From Pisolithus tinctorius (Eukaryota; Basidiomycota; Agaricomycetes; Boletales; Pisolithaceae), in NCBI GenBank assembly GCA_024663395.1, contig JANFAH010000059.1:1-64000 (forward strand): 64,000 nucleotides of DNA. Reading direction: 5' to 3'. The position numbers were made by a program, and so were the translations under genes. Below the pieces are notes generated by a model. That model saw only the letters and a program-made list of their open reading frames with translations. It was not told the origin of the DNA and made no database searches. Position 1 is the first letter of the stretch. The number at the start of each line of letters is the position of its first letter. This document shows, piece after piece, positions 31,110 to 43,743 of the stretch.

Positions 31110-33154
31110 AGGACATGTTCATACTTTCTGATTTGCGCGGGGCACGCCCTGGGTGCGACCGAGATTGGGGGCGGAGGGAAGTGGTGAGGTTACTCGGTCG
31201 CGGTTGGTCAAAGTTTGCAGTTGGGATGGCGGACCCGGTGGGTCGTTCTGCGGTGGAATTGGGGTTATTGTAGGGCACCTCCCGCCCTTGCGGCTGGCCC
31301 GATGCGTTACTCGTTCTCGGTGACGGTTCAGCACCTCAAGTCTTGTCGAACCTACGGTTCCGTTCGATGTCCACTATCGATTCGTCTGTTCCACGGTACA
31401 ACGGGATCGCCATCACATCCGAATTGATCATTCTGTATAGCACGGACGCTCTTTTCTTTCAAGCTACCCTGATCTCCCTCTGGGGAATGAGAAGGGTGGC
31501 TGTCTATTCCATTCTTGCTTTCCAGACTTATCCCCTTCAGCGCCGTCCTCATACACAACATATACTACTATATTTGCTCCTTCATGTCCCTTCCATGCCC
31601 GTATACGCTCTTTTTTGCGCGCCCCTGTTTTCCATTGTGTGGTTGCTTTTGTTCACGCATTTGTTGTCCTTCTGTCTTCCCTTTCACTAGGATAGTCTTT
31701 CCAGCGAAGGCGAGTAGGCGGAAGAGGGCGCCGAGTCGAGATAGTGGTAGGAGATATGACTGGGTTTTATGAAAGAAACGAACTTATGTTTTGATACGCC
31801 TACTTGCGACTTAGTAGTGTGGTAGGACTCTCCATACACATTAGCCTAGCCTGGGAATTATCAAAGCCATAACTTTTATTTATCGTCGCAGAGATCTTGC
31901 TGCAGTCACCGATCACACAGCACCATGGAGACAACAACACACAGATTGCTGTACGCTATACATTGACAAGATAACATACAGGCTCAAGGCCGTAACTAAA
32001 CCTCGAGACTCAATGATGGACCTGGGGTAATTGATTTTGAACGACTATGTGCTTGGCAGTCTTGTGGTCCTACGACAGGGTTGGGACTGCGGGGGACGAT
32101 GTCCCGGCAGTAAGCCGCGGTTCGTTCGTCAGGCACCAGCTACTGGCATTGCACAGCGACGCTGCAACAGCCGCCGTCAGTTGCGGGGATGGGAAAGAGA
32201 AGGATGGCAGGAACGTACAGAGCCGTAGCTCCCATAGGCAAGCACAACTGGTTAAGCAAAAGAGTCAGTGATGACACTCGTCGCAAGCAAATCGACGAGG
32301 TACTTACTCCGGTGTTACCCAGCGTGCATCACCTTTCCACTCTCACATTCAGGAGGGCGCCCTCAAGAGTGCAAGAAATATCGAGTCGACACGGACTGGA
32401 TACCATGCATGGGTGATGAGCACGGATAGCAAATAGAAGGAGTGCCTACCTTGTGTCCATGAAACAACCCGGGGTCACAAGCATTGTTCCCAAGGAAAGA
32501 AAGGAAGACCCGGTCGACCAGCGCTTTATAGGTCATCCTTGCTCACTTCAGGGGAGGCCAGTCCTTCCCAAAAGGACAAAACACCAAGATTGATCCAAGC
32601 CCACCCCCATAAAGTACGTACTACAGCATCTCATCACTGATGGCTATCATGATAAAAGCTAAAGGCGCGGTGCTTCCCACGCAAGTTCATTGGCATGTTC
32701 TATCGCAGAAATCGTGCACAAATCATCCTTCAAAACGTCTGTACCCAGCACAGAGACGCTCGTTTGATTTAACCCAGTGCCTTTCGGCGTCCCTTCCGTT
32801 TCTCAATATGTGATTCCGCGGAGTGGCGGAAGAAGGCCAGGACTCAATTTCAGAACGTCAGCGATCTTCGACAGAACACGGAGGTCCGTTAGAAGAATAA
32901 TGTGGGAGCAAGTTCGGTACTTCGTTCCATTTGTAGAGGACGTCTGCTCGGCATACTACAATTTTGATCAGTTCCTGTACGCGAGGCAAATGGAATAAAG
33001 GCAATTTCGGCTGACTGGCAACAGCGAACCGGTCCTCTGTTGATCTCCGCTATATTGAACACGCCAACGCCTCCTGTTCCAAGCGTTCCAAACGGCTTGT
33101 TGCATGCCGCCATCAACAGATCGAATGCGTCTCGTAAGACGCATCGAAAAAGGA
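31110..33154. other. 2-kb region without a supported gene
   Basis: It lies between the 3' ends of casein kinase 1 (+) and the SerRS gene (-). Several open stretches of 60-115 codons exist on both strands, but none has a family motif, and no set of splice sites gives a convincing protein. A cryptic small gene or an RNA gene cannot be excluded. Confidence 0.4.
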
Positions 33155-34755
33155 CTAAACCCATTGTACAATGCTACTCGGCGCCAGCCAGAAAGGTTTC
33201 AGTGTACCTGGCAGGTCAAGTCCTACGACTTTCCCCTCTTCATTAAACCTTGCACCATTCTCCACCAGTGCCAAGATAAGTCGAGGAATGGCAGCTGCTG
33301 TGCCGTTGAGCGTGTGTGCAAATGCTGTCGCTGACTGTGACGACCCATAGGTGGAAGGTCCATTGGCAGAAGCTTGGGGTGCTGCAGGTCGACGGTAGCG
33401 AATATGTAAACGGCGAGCCTGATAGTCGGTACAGTTCGACGTCGAAGAAATCTCGCCCCAGCGTCCACGACCAGGCATCCAAGCTTCCATATCATACTTC
33501 CTAAATGCGCTGGCACCTAGTTCCTCGGTCGGCATGTCTAGGACGCTGAACACAATACTCGTCAAGATGAAGCTTTGGCGACAACGCAACCACCCTTACC
33601 GAAATGGTATCCCCAATCCCTCAAATATCTCCGTCTGAACACGTCGAAATTCTTCCATGATACGCTCGCTGTCATCGTCTCCGCATACAGCAAACAGTTC
33701 TACCTTCGTGAACTGATGGACACGGTATAGGCCTCGGGTATCTGCGCCTCGGGAGCCCGCCTCTGCTCGGAAAGCCCGACCAAGTCCAACGACTTTCATT
33801 GGCAGGGTATTTTCAGGAAATATCTTATTTGCGAACATGCCAGTCAATGGTATTTCCGCAGTTCCTGAGAGTACAAGCTCAGGATGTGAGTCAGCAATGA
33901 AGTACGTTTGAGAAGCAGAGCTGCTGGATTGCTGGTCTCTGGGTTGGAAACCGCACCGGGAGGCAATATCCTCACGAACAACATCCGGTGTCGTAACAAA
34001 CTTGAAGCCATGTTTGAGAGCGATCGAGATAGCGTAGTTCGTCAAAGCACTTTCAAGCAGTGCAGCCTCCCCCTGCAAGTAATACCATGATGATCCTGTA
34101 ACGACTGCTGCCGACTCGAAGTCAAACAGAGCCAGAGCCCGCCCAACTTCCGTGTGGTCGCGGTCAGCACTGGCGGGCATTGGGGGAGGGCCGTGAGTAG
34201 ATAGGACAGTGGCGGCATCCTCTGGGCCAATGGGGGCATCGGGATGCGTATCGTTCGGAAGTTGTAATGCGAGGTTCAGGAGCGTTTCTTCAGCTGCAGC
34301 CAGGTTCTCCTCAAGTTGTGTGATCTCCGCCTTCAGTGTCTTAGCCTCCCCTAGTAAAATTTGCTTTTCCGTTGGATCTTTGATCATACGAATGCGGTCG
34401 CCTATGGTGGATCGCAAGTGACGTTTCATACTAAGCTGACTAGATAATTCCTTCTGCTCCGCGTACATGCGCGCGATGGATTGGAGAGCACCGACTGGCA
34501 AGGGATATTTCCTGTTAAACGCGTTATGTGATTTATACACTACGGATTCAGAGATGGCATTGTAGTCGAGTCTGGGCTTGGGGAGTACCGCCGTGTCGGA
34601 GACACATTTCGAATATGACCGACGACCTTATGGTGTTTTGTTAGGCAACGAATTCTTTCGATGACGCCGAATTTACCTGGTTGAAAGGTCGAGCAGAGAC
34701 AACGGCAGCGCCATTTGGAAACGGTCCACCGCAGGATGGTGGACATGTCCAGCAA
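33155..34755 (-). CDS. DIA4: seryl-tRNA synthetase, mitochondrial type
   Basis: Class II aminoacyl-tRNA synthetase charging tRNA-Ser. Three exons on the minus strand: 34755-34677, 34626-33600, 33545-33155 (498 aa). The N-terminus is rich in Arg, Lys, Trp and Cys without acidic residues ([18 protein letters not shown]), as in a mitochondrial targeting peptide. It is followed by [11 protein letters not shown] and the long antiparallel coiled-coil arm. The catalytic core shows [14 protein letters not shown], motif 2 in [20 protein letters not shown] with HQFTKVELF, and motif 3 in [19 protein letters not shown] infer the mitochondrial form from the leader and core. The ATG at 34755 or 34746 could be the start. 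The gene is divergent from RFC with only 104 bp between. Confidence 0.9.
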
Positions 34756-34859
34756 ACAATTTGGGAGTATGAAACGCGGGCCGTCACGAGGCCGTCACGC
34801 GGTTCTTGAAGTCAGTCCTCAGCGAACGCGTCTCGCGTCGGGCTCAAGTGTTATATATC

Positions 34860-36291
34860 ATGGCATCCAAGGGAAAGCTCCCAGACAATGGAACCACAGC
34901 TGTGGCCTACGAACTCCCCTGGTAATCCCTTCAACGTACTGCGTCACACACTAGCAGGTAACGAGTGTCCTCCAGGGTCGAAAAGTACAGGCCAATCACT
35001 TTGGACGACGTAGTAGGCAACACGGAGACGATTGAGCGCTTGAAGGTAATAGCAAAGGAAGGAAACTGTCCGCACATAATCCTCTCCGTGTGTCACACCT
35101 TCCCGTTGTCCTAGGCAGTCTTCGTGACACTCTGCCTGCAGGGGTTGCCCGGTATTGGCAAAACAACGAGCATCCATTGTCTTGCACATCAACTTCTCGG
35201 GGATGCGTACAAAGAGGGCGTACTCGAGCTGAATGCCTCAGACGAGAGGTCCGTTGTCCTACACTAATGTACGAGTCGACTGATCCATGAATGCCACAAA
35301 GAGGTATCGACGTAGTACGAAATAAGATCAAGGCCTTCGCCCAGAAAAAGGTGACCCTCCCACCGGGAAGGCACAAAATTGTGATACTGGATGAAGCAGA
35401 CAGGTGAGGTGTCTAGCACTGAGCGGCGATCCATCCTCACTCTCAATAGTATGACGCCTGGTGCTCAACAAGCTCTTCGCCGCACTATGGAAATATTCTC
35501 GAATACCACGCGATTCTGCCTCGCGTGCAACATGTCAAACAAAATTATCGAACCCATTCAAAGTCGATGCGCCATCCTTCGCTACTCAAAGCTGCGGGAC
35601 AGTGAAATACTGAAACGGTTGTTGGAGATTTGTGAAATGGAGAAGGTGAGCCCGAAAGGCACATTTCCCGCGTATTCGTTGACGACGGTGACTCCAGGTC
35701 CAATATAACGATGATGGTTTGACGGCACTCGTCTTCACATCCGAGGGCGACATGCGCCAAGCTATTAACAATTTACAGTCGACACACTCAGGCTTCGGTT
35801 TCCTATCAGGTGAAAATGTGTTCAAAGTTTGCGATCAGCCCCACCCTGTGATCGTCCAAACTATCATCCGCGCTTGTATAAAAGGCGACATCGACTCGGC
35901 AATGGAAAAGCTAAATGAACTTTGGCAACAGGGGTATAGCGCAGTTGACATCGTCGTGACGATGTTCAGAGTAACGAAAACATTTGATGAGTGAGCCAGA
36001 AACATGTGGAGGGGTGATAGAGGTTAATATGTCACTTCAGGTTGCCTGAGTATACCAAGCTTGAGTACATCAAGGTAAGCACCCTCCCTAATGACGACCA
36101 GTAGTTGGCCAACTATCGTTAGGAAATCGGATTCACACACATGCGGGTACTTGAGGGCGTCGGCACCATCATCCAACTTGGCGGGTTATTGGCTCGACTG
36201 TGCAAATTGGTACGGTGCAAACTTTTTCTCCGTGGAGCAGTGTCGTTGACAAAGCATCAAGAACATCAAGCCTGAGCTATTTCAGCTCTAG
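34860..36291 (+). CDS. RFC4: replication factor C small subunit (yeast Rfc4 / human RFC2)
   Basis: AAA+ subunit of the clamp loader that puts PCNA on primed DNA. Nine phase-consistent exons: 34860-34921, 34976-35087, 35142-35248, 35302-35403, 35450-35645, 35698-35990, 36041-36074, 36123-36214, 36255-36291 (344 aa). Motifs: [16 protein letters not shown], Walker [10 protein letters not shown] (a variant of GPPGTGKT), [15 protein letters not shown], Walker B ILDEAD, and the SRC arginine-finger motif in [16 protein letters not shown]. The C-terminal collar has EYTKLEYIK and [12 protein letters not shown]. The last intron (36215-36254, 40 bp) is very short but gives the expected IKPELFQL end; reading through would give another tail with a stop at 36275. 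Confidence 0.92.
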
Positions 36292-36479
36292 ATAAATTTG
36301 CTATAGAGGAGACCCGCTGCTAATGGTATTCGAATCATAGCCACCTAGGGTGTTGAGTATGTAGAGGATGTGACAATGTAGCTGAGATAGGGGCATTTGT
36401 CCGAAAATGGTAATCATTGGCATCGAGACATCTGTTACAGTACAATTGCAAGTCGCTGGTCCTTGCCAAAGACCGCAGA

Positions 36480-39400
36480 ATGGAACAACTTGGAGATATA
36501 ATTCAGCAGATTCTTAATCCTGTTCGTGATGACGCAGATGCTATCTTGGAGGATATCGGCCTAGGAATCGTCCCGTCCACTCAGGAAGTTCATGATGAGA
36601 TCGAACGGAAACTACTTTCTCCTCCAGACATCCTACCGGAGCATTGGCTTCCCACTTACCAAGTGTATGACTTTTCTTAGATGGTTTGTGTGACATTGAC
36701 CTTTCTCGGCGCAGGCATTGGAAACATGACGTCCATATACCTTCTCTATTGTCGCTCGCTCCTGCTCCCCCACCAACGAGCTTGCAATTTGTCCGTGCTG
36801 GATTAGACGGCCACGTAACTGGCTATGTCGAAGTGCGTTGTCGAGGTTTATCATACTTTTCGTGATCTGAATTCACTCAGGCCCCCAATCCTCGAGTTGC
36901 CACCGCGCTGACATCCAGCTCGATGAACCGAGCCCCTGCGCCTCCCGCAAATTTTGTTCGGGGAAAATCAAGTTACATTCCTTTTCAGCCGGGTGGCCTA
37001 GATGATGTGTTGTTATCCTCAAAGACTGGGCAACCAAACGAGAGAGGACTGAGAACCGTAGCTCCTGGGTTATCTAGGGGCTTACGACTCCCTGGCGACG
37101 AAGTCGACGACGAGACTCTTGATGCATTGGAGGAATCACTGCGACCGAAAGCTGCTGCTGGTGACCTCGTGATTGTACTTCCTCTTCTGCTACTTCAGAA
37201 CCGTCTGATACCGTCACTCTTAGGGCGATGGCTTCCTGGTAGACGACGAACAACGTATTGACTCGGGAATATCCCAGAACGGTCGCCTAACCGAGGTGGA
37301 TGAGTTACTACCAGCGGATGTGAGGTGAACGTGACTCCCCATGCTTGTATCGCTTACGCCCAGTTTCAGCGATCCCTTCTCCGACCAACAAAAACAGGTC
37401 GCGTGAAGCGTTCCAAAGCAGCGAAGCGTGAATGGGCTCATGAGGTCGACATCGGAAAACCGATGACCAACTTCCACAAGCTTGTTCCGGTGATGGCGCA
37501 CAAGGTAGTCCTTCTGCGTGGTGGTGTGCACATACGACGTGTTCATGCTCCTCTTTCACAAGTATCCCTTTGAACTGGATACCTTTCAAAAGGAAGCAGT
37601 TTACCATCTTGAGATGGGCGACTCAGTGTTTGTTGCTGCTCACACTTCCGCTGGAAAGACAGTCGTTGCGGAATATGCTATTGCGCTGGCAGAGAAACAT
37701 ATGACTAGGTATTTGCTTTCGTCCATGAGGAAAGTCTCTTTTTCCACCTCGATCTCAGGGCAATATACACATCTCCTATCAAAGCTCTATCGAACCAGAA
37801 GTTTCGTGACTTCAAGCAGACTTTCGGTACTTCTTCAGTCGGCATTCTCACCGGAGATGTCCAAATAAATCCAGAGGCTAGCTGTCTAGTTATGACTACT
37901 GAGATCCTTCGTAGCATGCTTTACAAGGGTGCCGACCTCATCCGAGATGTGGAGTTCGTGATCTTTGATGAGGTTCACTATGTCAACGATGCAGAGGTGA
38001 AATATACCCTTTTCTGGCTGTATCCTGTTCGCTAATCCGTGCCTGACGCGCAGCGAGGCGTTGTATGGGAAGAAGTTATCATAATGTTACCTGACCATGT
38101 CAGCATTATACTGCTTTCGGCAACTGTGCCAAACACCAAGGAATTCGCAGATTGGGTTGGGTCTGTTGTTGTCATCCTTCCCGGCAACTTGGTACAGTAA
38201 CTCACCGCCCATCAGACGCACAAAGAAGAAAGACATCTATGTCATTTCCACCTTTCAACGCCCAGTACCTTTGGAGTTTTACATCTATGCAGGCAGGGAT
38301 ATGTTCAAGATCCTGGATGCCAGACGTAACTGGCTTTCTGAAGGGTACTTATTGAAATCTTGAAAATCTATTTTTGGCTGACGCGAAGCGCCTGCAGATA
38401 CAAGGAAGCATCTGAGGCACTCAGGAGGAAGCAAGACAAAGAGAGGGAAGCGGCTGGACTTCCCCCCATACAACGAGGCGGCGCGCGTGGAGCAGCACAA
38501 CGTGGGCAACGAGGCGCAGCTGGGGGGCGCGGAAATCATCAGGGGTCTTCGTCACGCGGACCTGCAGCCCGTGGTCGCGGGGCTGGAGGTCCTTCGCGCA
38601 CCATTCATACTGGTGCAGATAAGAACTTATATGTCCATCTAGTAAACCATTTACAGAAGAAGGGGCTCCTCCCCGTCGTCGTATTCACACTTTCAAAAAA
38701 GAAATGTGGAGAGCACGCCAATACATTGTCGAACGCCGACCTCTGCACTTCCGCGGAAAAAAGTGAAGTCCATGTCACGATGGAGAAGGCGTTGTCCAGA
38801 CTGAAAGGTGAACTCTGCGTCACTAATGGGTCGTAGCCTTATTCGGTTCTTCAGGTTCGGACAAAAAGTTGCCACAGATAGCTGAGATGCGCTCTCTTTT
38901 GTCCCGTGGTATTGGCGTGCATCACGGTGGGCTCCTTCCAATTGTCAAAGAGGTAAATAATCGCTACCCTGTTTCGACAACACTCATATTCCCTACAGGT
39001 GGTAGAACTCTTGTTTTCTCGGGGACTTGTTAAAGTTCTGTTCGCCACCGAGACGTTTGCGATGGTGAGGTGGCACTATCTCTACTCGGTGGGTCTAATA
39101 AGGCTGCCCTGTCCAGGGCGTCAATATGCCTGCAAAATGCGTGGTATTCTCCAGCACCCGAAAGCATGACGGGCGAAATTTTCGTCAAATACTCCCAGGA
39201 GAATGCACACAGATGGCTGGTCGTGCTGGTCGGCGCGGACTGGATTCGACAGGGACCGTGATTATTGTCGCAGGCAATGAGTTACCGGAGGTAAGCAGTT
39301 CCTTTCCCTGAATTTTTGTGATTTTGAAGTGCATGGACAGCAAGGAGACCTGAGCAACATGATCCGTGGAACGCCAGCAAAGTTACAGTCGCAGTTCCGG

Positions 39401-41264
39401 CTAACATATAATATGATTCTCAATCTCCTGCGAGTCGAGACCTTGCGGGTAGAAGAGATGATCAAGCGCAGTTTCTCTGAGAATACGAGTCAACGACAAT
39501 TACCAGAAAATCAGAAAAAAATCTTGGAGGTGGGAGAGATAAGTCCCCCTGTTAGTGAACTACCTAACATATTTCTAAGCACGAGCGGACGCTTTCATCG
39601 TTCCCTAAACTCGAGTGTGGCATCTGCTTGGAAGACATCGAAACCTTCTACGACTCCTCGCAAGCGGTAGCTTCCCAAAACAACCGACTCCTGGAGATGG
39701 TCTTAAAACATCCATCTAACCAGAACATCCTGAACCCTGGGAGAGTAGTTATTATCAGGGATCAAGTGCGTTCGTATGATAATGTAATTTATAACACTAA
39801 ATGCAGCGGGACTTTCCAGCTTTTTTACCCATTCAAAATCGCTGTTTTATTAAGGCCCGACCTTCGTGAGAGATCTGCAGACAAGAAGTTCTTTGTATTG
39901 GCCGTCGTAGATCAAAGAAGCAAAACCGGGAACCTCGGTGAGTGGAAATCATAACTGCAGTAACGGAGCTCATCAGTACAATCTTCAGATGTGAAGGAAG
40001 ACGTTCCTCCGAGATGGTGCTCGAATGCTCTTTCACTTACAGTGGAAAATGCAACATACCGATTCGAAACGGTGCCGATAAGCAGTATTTCCCTGGTAAC
40101 AAACAAGACAATCAAGGTAACTTCACAAAACCCGCGACGTCGCCAGCCGGCTCTAACGGTTAGCCGAAGGTAGACGCTTCAGGAATCATTGAAGACCGCA
40201 AGAAATCCTCCATGCTTGAAACAGTGACTCTCTTGCAATCTACAGTCCAGGAATGGTTGTCTAGCGGTAAAATCCCGGAGGTTCGATGGGGACGTATGCG
40301 CCTGCTGGAATTTCAGGAAGCTCTACGAGAAAGGGATCAAATTTTGCGCGGTATCGAGAAGGTATCTTGCGTGCTTTGTGAGAACTTCGAAGATCACGTG
40401 CGTTGCCCCTTCCGCGTCGGTGGCGCCGAACTCATTTCGCAGTATCTCGTCTTGCATAGAGCCAAAATGTTGGCTAAAAGCATTGCCGAACTGAAGGCCG
40501 AGATTTCGGAACAAAATTTAGAGCTTATCCCTGACTATGAGCAAAGGATTGCAGTGCTTAAAGAGCTCAATTTCATCGATGAAAATTCCACTGTCCAACT
40601 GAAGGGGCGCGTGGCGTGTGAGGTATATTAATTTTTGATCGGTTCCGCCGTACTTGATGATGATGACCAACCGCAGATAAATTCTGCCAACGAACTTATT
40701 CTCACCGAGCTCATTCTCGAGAACACCCTTGGTAACTACGAGCCGGAGGAAGTCGTTGCACTTTTGTCTTGTTTTATTTTCCAGGAAAAAACGGATGTCG
40801 AACCGCTCGTTCCTCCCAAGCTGTCAGAGGGCTTAGAGGCCATCACAGCTATAGCTAACAGAGTTCTGCGTGTCCAGGAACACTACCAAGTTCCAGCAGA
40901 GGATTCCAAATCCGGTTTTAAAATCGGCTTGGTAGAAGTAGTGTATGAGTGGGCGAAGGGCATGGTGCGTAGCCGTTCGATGGTGCAGCTAACTGCTAAA
41001 GCATCTCTTCACAGCCATTTGATCAGATCATGGCACTGACAGATGTCCCTGAGGGCACCATCGTTAGGGTCATCACACGGTTAGATGAGACTTGCCGTGA
41101 GGTTAGAGACGCTGCCCGCGTTATAGGCGATGCAGAGCTGTTCAAGAAAATGGAAGAGGCGCAAGTGAAGATTAAGAGAGACAGTAAGTTGACGCATTCC
41201 CAACTTCGCCGCAATTCTGACCCAGGTGCCCTCAGTTGTATTCGCCGCAAGCCTGTACTTCTAA
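36480..41264 (+). CDS. SKI2: SKI2 antiviral-type DExH RNA helicase (Ski complex)
   Basis: ATP-dependent 3'-5' RNA helicase. With SKI3 and SKI8 it feeds mRNA to the cytoplasmic exosome. More than a dozen exons. N-terminal arm: [19 protein letters not shown] and [11 protein letters not shown] (intron 36665-36714), then [19 protein letters not shown]. Helicase core: [66 protein letters not shown] and [10 protein letters not shown]. The insertion (arch) contains an Arg/Gly/Ala-rich low-complexity run at about 38466-38600. The C-terminal winged-helix and ratchet part runs to [19 protein letters not shown] and a final exon ending IVFAASLYF. The frame is intact throughout. The extreme 5' end is unresolved: the frame is open back to 36417, and an upstream leader exon is possible. 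Confidence 0.92.
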
Positions 41265-41553
41265 AGCACTTTGTTGTAGAAATTTGGTCCGATCGTCCGA
41301 GGACGCCAAGGCTTTTCCCGCGAAGGTCCTAAGGTTGAGCATTTTTGTACATCTGTTGTGGTCGCCGTGAGGATCCGCATGTGACTAGTCCATGATGGTA
41401 CTAGTACATATGCGAGAACCATATCAACATGCCCGATAGACAACACAACTCCTGTTCGACTTCCCTCCACCGTCTACACCTAGATCGTGTTCTTGTACAT
41501 CCACCTGTAACCTACGACGCTACTGTAGTGATACCCAAGCAGGAGATTCGGCC

Positions 41554-42879
41554 ATGAGCGACACCATTTCCCCTGCAAAACTATCCTCCACGAGTATTGT
41601 TCATGAAAGGCGGCGAGTCAACCCTGAGAACCTGGCACTTCGACTTGGACCCGACCTCGTACGCGACATGGAGGCGCTCATCGTTCCTGGGAACATTGCA
41701 ATGCCTTCATTTGCGGTTCGAAAAGTGCTTCAAGAACGGTACAATGCCGACAGGCGCCATATTTACGACTACTTTCACAGCCGTGGTTTGCGGGTGGTGA
41801 GGAAAGAAAAGGTAAACAGCGGCGTAGAAACCCCTGTCTCTCAGTCACCAGTAGGTTCAACTGCACCCTACATGATGGTCTCCAAGTTTTTTAATATACT
41901 TCTTGTTGCGTAGCACCACAGAATTCGTTTTTCGAGACTGCGCTCGCGTCCTCACCGCAATAATAAACCTACTGCGTTGCCGAATACTAGACGTCGAACA
42001 TCTCGTCGAATAACCAAGTCGAAGGCGGGACCTCGCGAGAATACCCCTATCAATTTTGGACGTACAAAACTTTCTTCCGCGCCGATCAACACTCAACAAG
42101 AACAATCAACGTACAGTGGCGTCTCTCAGGAAGAGAAGTATGGAAGGTTTTCCGTGACATCGGACGCCAGTGATCTCATGTATCCACCCGGAGTTCATGA
42201 CTGTGATTTCGAAGTCGATGGACACATTCCTACCTTGGCACCCATTCAGCAAGAATGGAACGTAGCTTCGCTGTACTCCACGAGCACCAACGGTGCCTTC
42301 CTCACGGATGCGAGATCACCTTGTAGCACAGGACGACAGACGATCTATGGGGAATTTTCTGACAGCCTCGGTCCTGTTTGTGGAATCCAGGAGTGCGTTG
42401 GAACTTATAGGCAGCACATGCAAGATCGCTCTCGGCTGTATTATGACTCTGTCCACTCCGTAGATAAGCCATCGCTCCCGGCAGATTTGAACCGGGCGCC
42501 CGCACTTGAAACCAACGATTTTAGATTCTGGGGATCTTCCAGCGATATCCTCGGATCCGAACAAAATTATCTCACTCTCAAACACGATATCCAAAAGACG
42601 ATGGTGAAACAGCCCGAAGACAGATTAAACTACGAGTACCGCGTGCCACTGATTGGATCCGATCAATCTTTCGTGCAGACACTGGATGATCTGTTCCCTA
42701 CCCCGCCAATGGATATGAGCCACATTATAGATTCACCGGTCGTTCGTTCTGGGCAATTCGCTGTCACTTTCCCGTTCCGTACTCTGCCTGAGATCAAGCG
42801 CGAACTGCCGACTGAGGACTGGCAAATACACGATCCATTCGGGTACCACACCAGGTTCTTATCTTATCTTTACGTCTAG
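41554..42879 (+). CDS. homeodomain-like transcription factor, divergent
   Basis: Two exons: 41554-41850 and 41914-42879 (420 aa). Residues about 35-85 resemble a homeodomain: helices in LVRDMEALI and FAVRKVLQERYNADRR, and a recognition-helix-like DRRHIYDYFHSRGLRVVRK in place of WFQNRR. A basic tract comes after the splice (NTRRRTSRRITKSKAG). The remainder is acidic/Ser-rich and likely regulatory, with the clusters DDLFPTPPMDMSH and LPEIKRELPTEDW near the end. It is probably nuclear and DNA-binding. Targets are unknown. A phase-compatible intron from about 42856 to 42927 could add a further exon running to 43244. Confidence 0.7.
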
Positions 42880-43743
42880 CAATCAACTAAACATTTACAA
42901 TGAGCAGTGATATTCATAGCTATACGACTCTTACAAACCAGCAGAGCGCAAATATACCTTTGCGGGCCGTGGAAATGGAACGTTTTCAATCGACACCGAA
43001 ATCCCTCACATCTTACGCCGACCATCACAGTATTACTCTTTCAAGTGCCAATAGCGGTAATTCGACTTTAGAACGTCGCGTGCGCAGGTGCAAGGGTCCG
43101 TTTGACCAAACAGATGCACACTTCGTTACCTTCGGGCAGTGCAAGTCACCCCTCCGCGGACGGCATAGCATGCGAACCATGTCAGCCACGTCCCGTAGCG
43201 AGCCAAGAACACAAGCTACTGCGCCTGCAGGTGGCAGCATATAGATTACTGTACTGGTCTTCATCCCGGTATCTTGGGTAGCTCATTTCCAAGCACACCG
43301 CCCGTCGCCTGGTGCGACCAGCACATGCTTGTGTACACAGCTGGATATTATATTCAGTATCACACCAAATCACGCAGGCACGGTATAGCCTGATTTCTCC
43401 GAGTCTCTATCAATCTCGCTGGCAAACCAGTCACGGCTGTTTTAGAAGCAAGAATCCAACGATGGACGTAATTTTCTATTTAGAAGCTGTTAGAGGGATA
43501 ATGTAGGGTCGATTTGTCATTTCTACAGTAGAAATTGTCGAGGAATAGCATTGGAGTACCATTACTGTTATTTTGTAAACATACACGCAGCAGCCCTGGA
43601 GAGAGTACATAATATGTTGTGTTGCAGAACAAGTACAAATGCATGATAAGTCCCTGGTTAGGGTATTTCAAGAAACCCAAAAGCCGTACAGCCTCCGACG
43701 GAAGCTGGTTGGAGGTGTGTTCGTCTGAAAATTAAATTACCGA
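42880..43743. other. region with a possible 3' exon of the homeodomain gene
   Basis: A 114-codon plus-strand frame (42900-43244) lies 20 bp after the stop of the homeodomain gene. A GTTCTT donor in the last codons of that gene and an AG at about 42927 would join the two in phase, removing the stop and adding about 105 residues with a basic cluster (ERRVRRCKG). The donor is weak, so this is an alternative only. Nothing else was seen up to 43743. Confidence 0.3.

Noticed and set aside
31343..31690. A 115-codon plus-strand frame downstream of casein kinase 1
   Set aside because: It lies in the likely 3' UTR, is hydrophobic and Ser/Leu-rich because of pyrimidine-rich DNA, and has no domain.
32350..32540. 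A small minus-strand spliced gene starting at the ATG at 32536
   Set aside because: A donor-like GTAGGC follows 29 codons, but the next exon stops quickly in the matching phase and no family signature appears.
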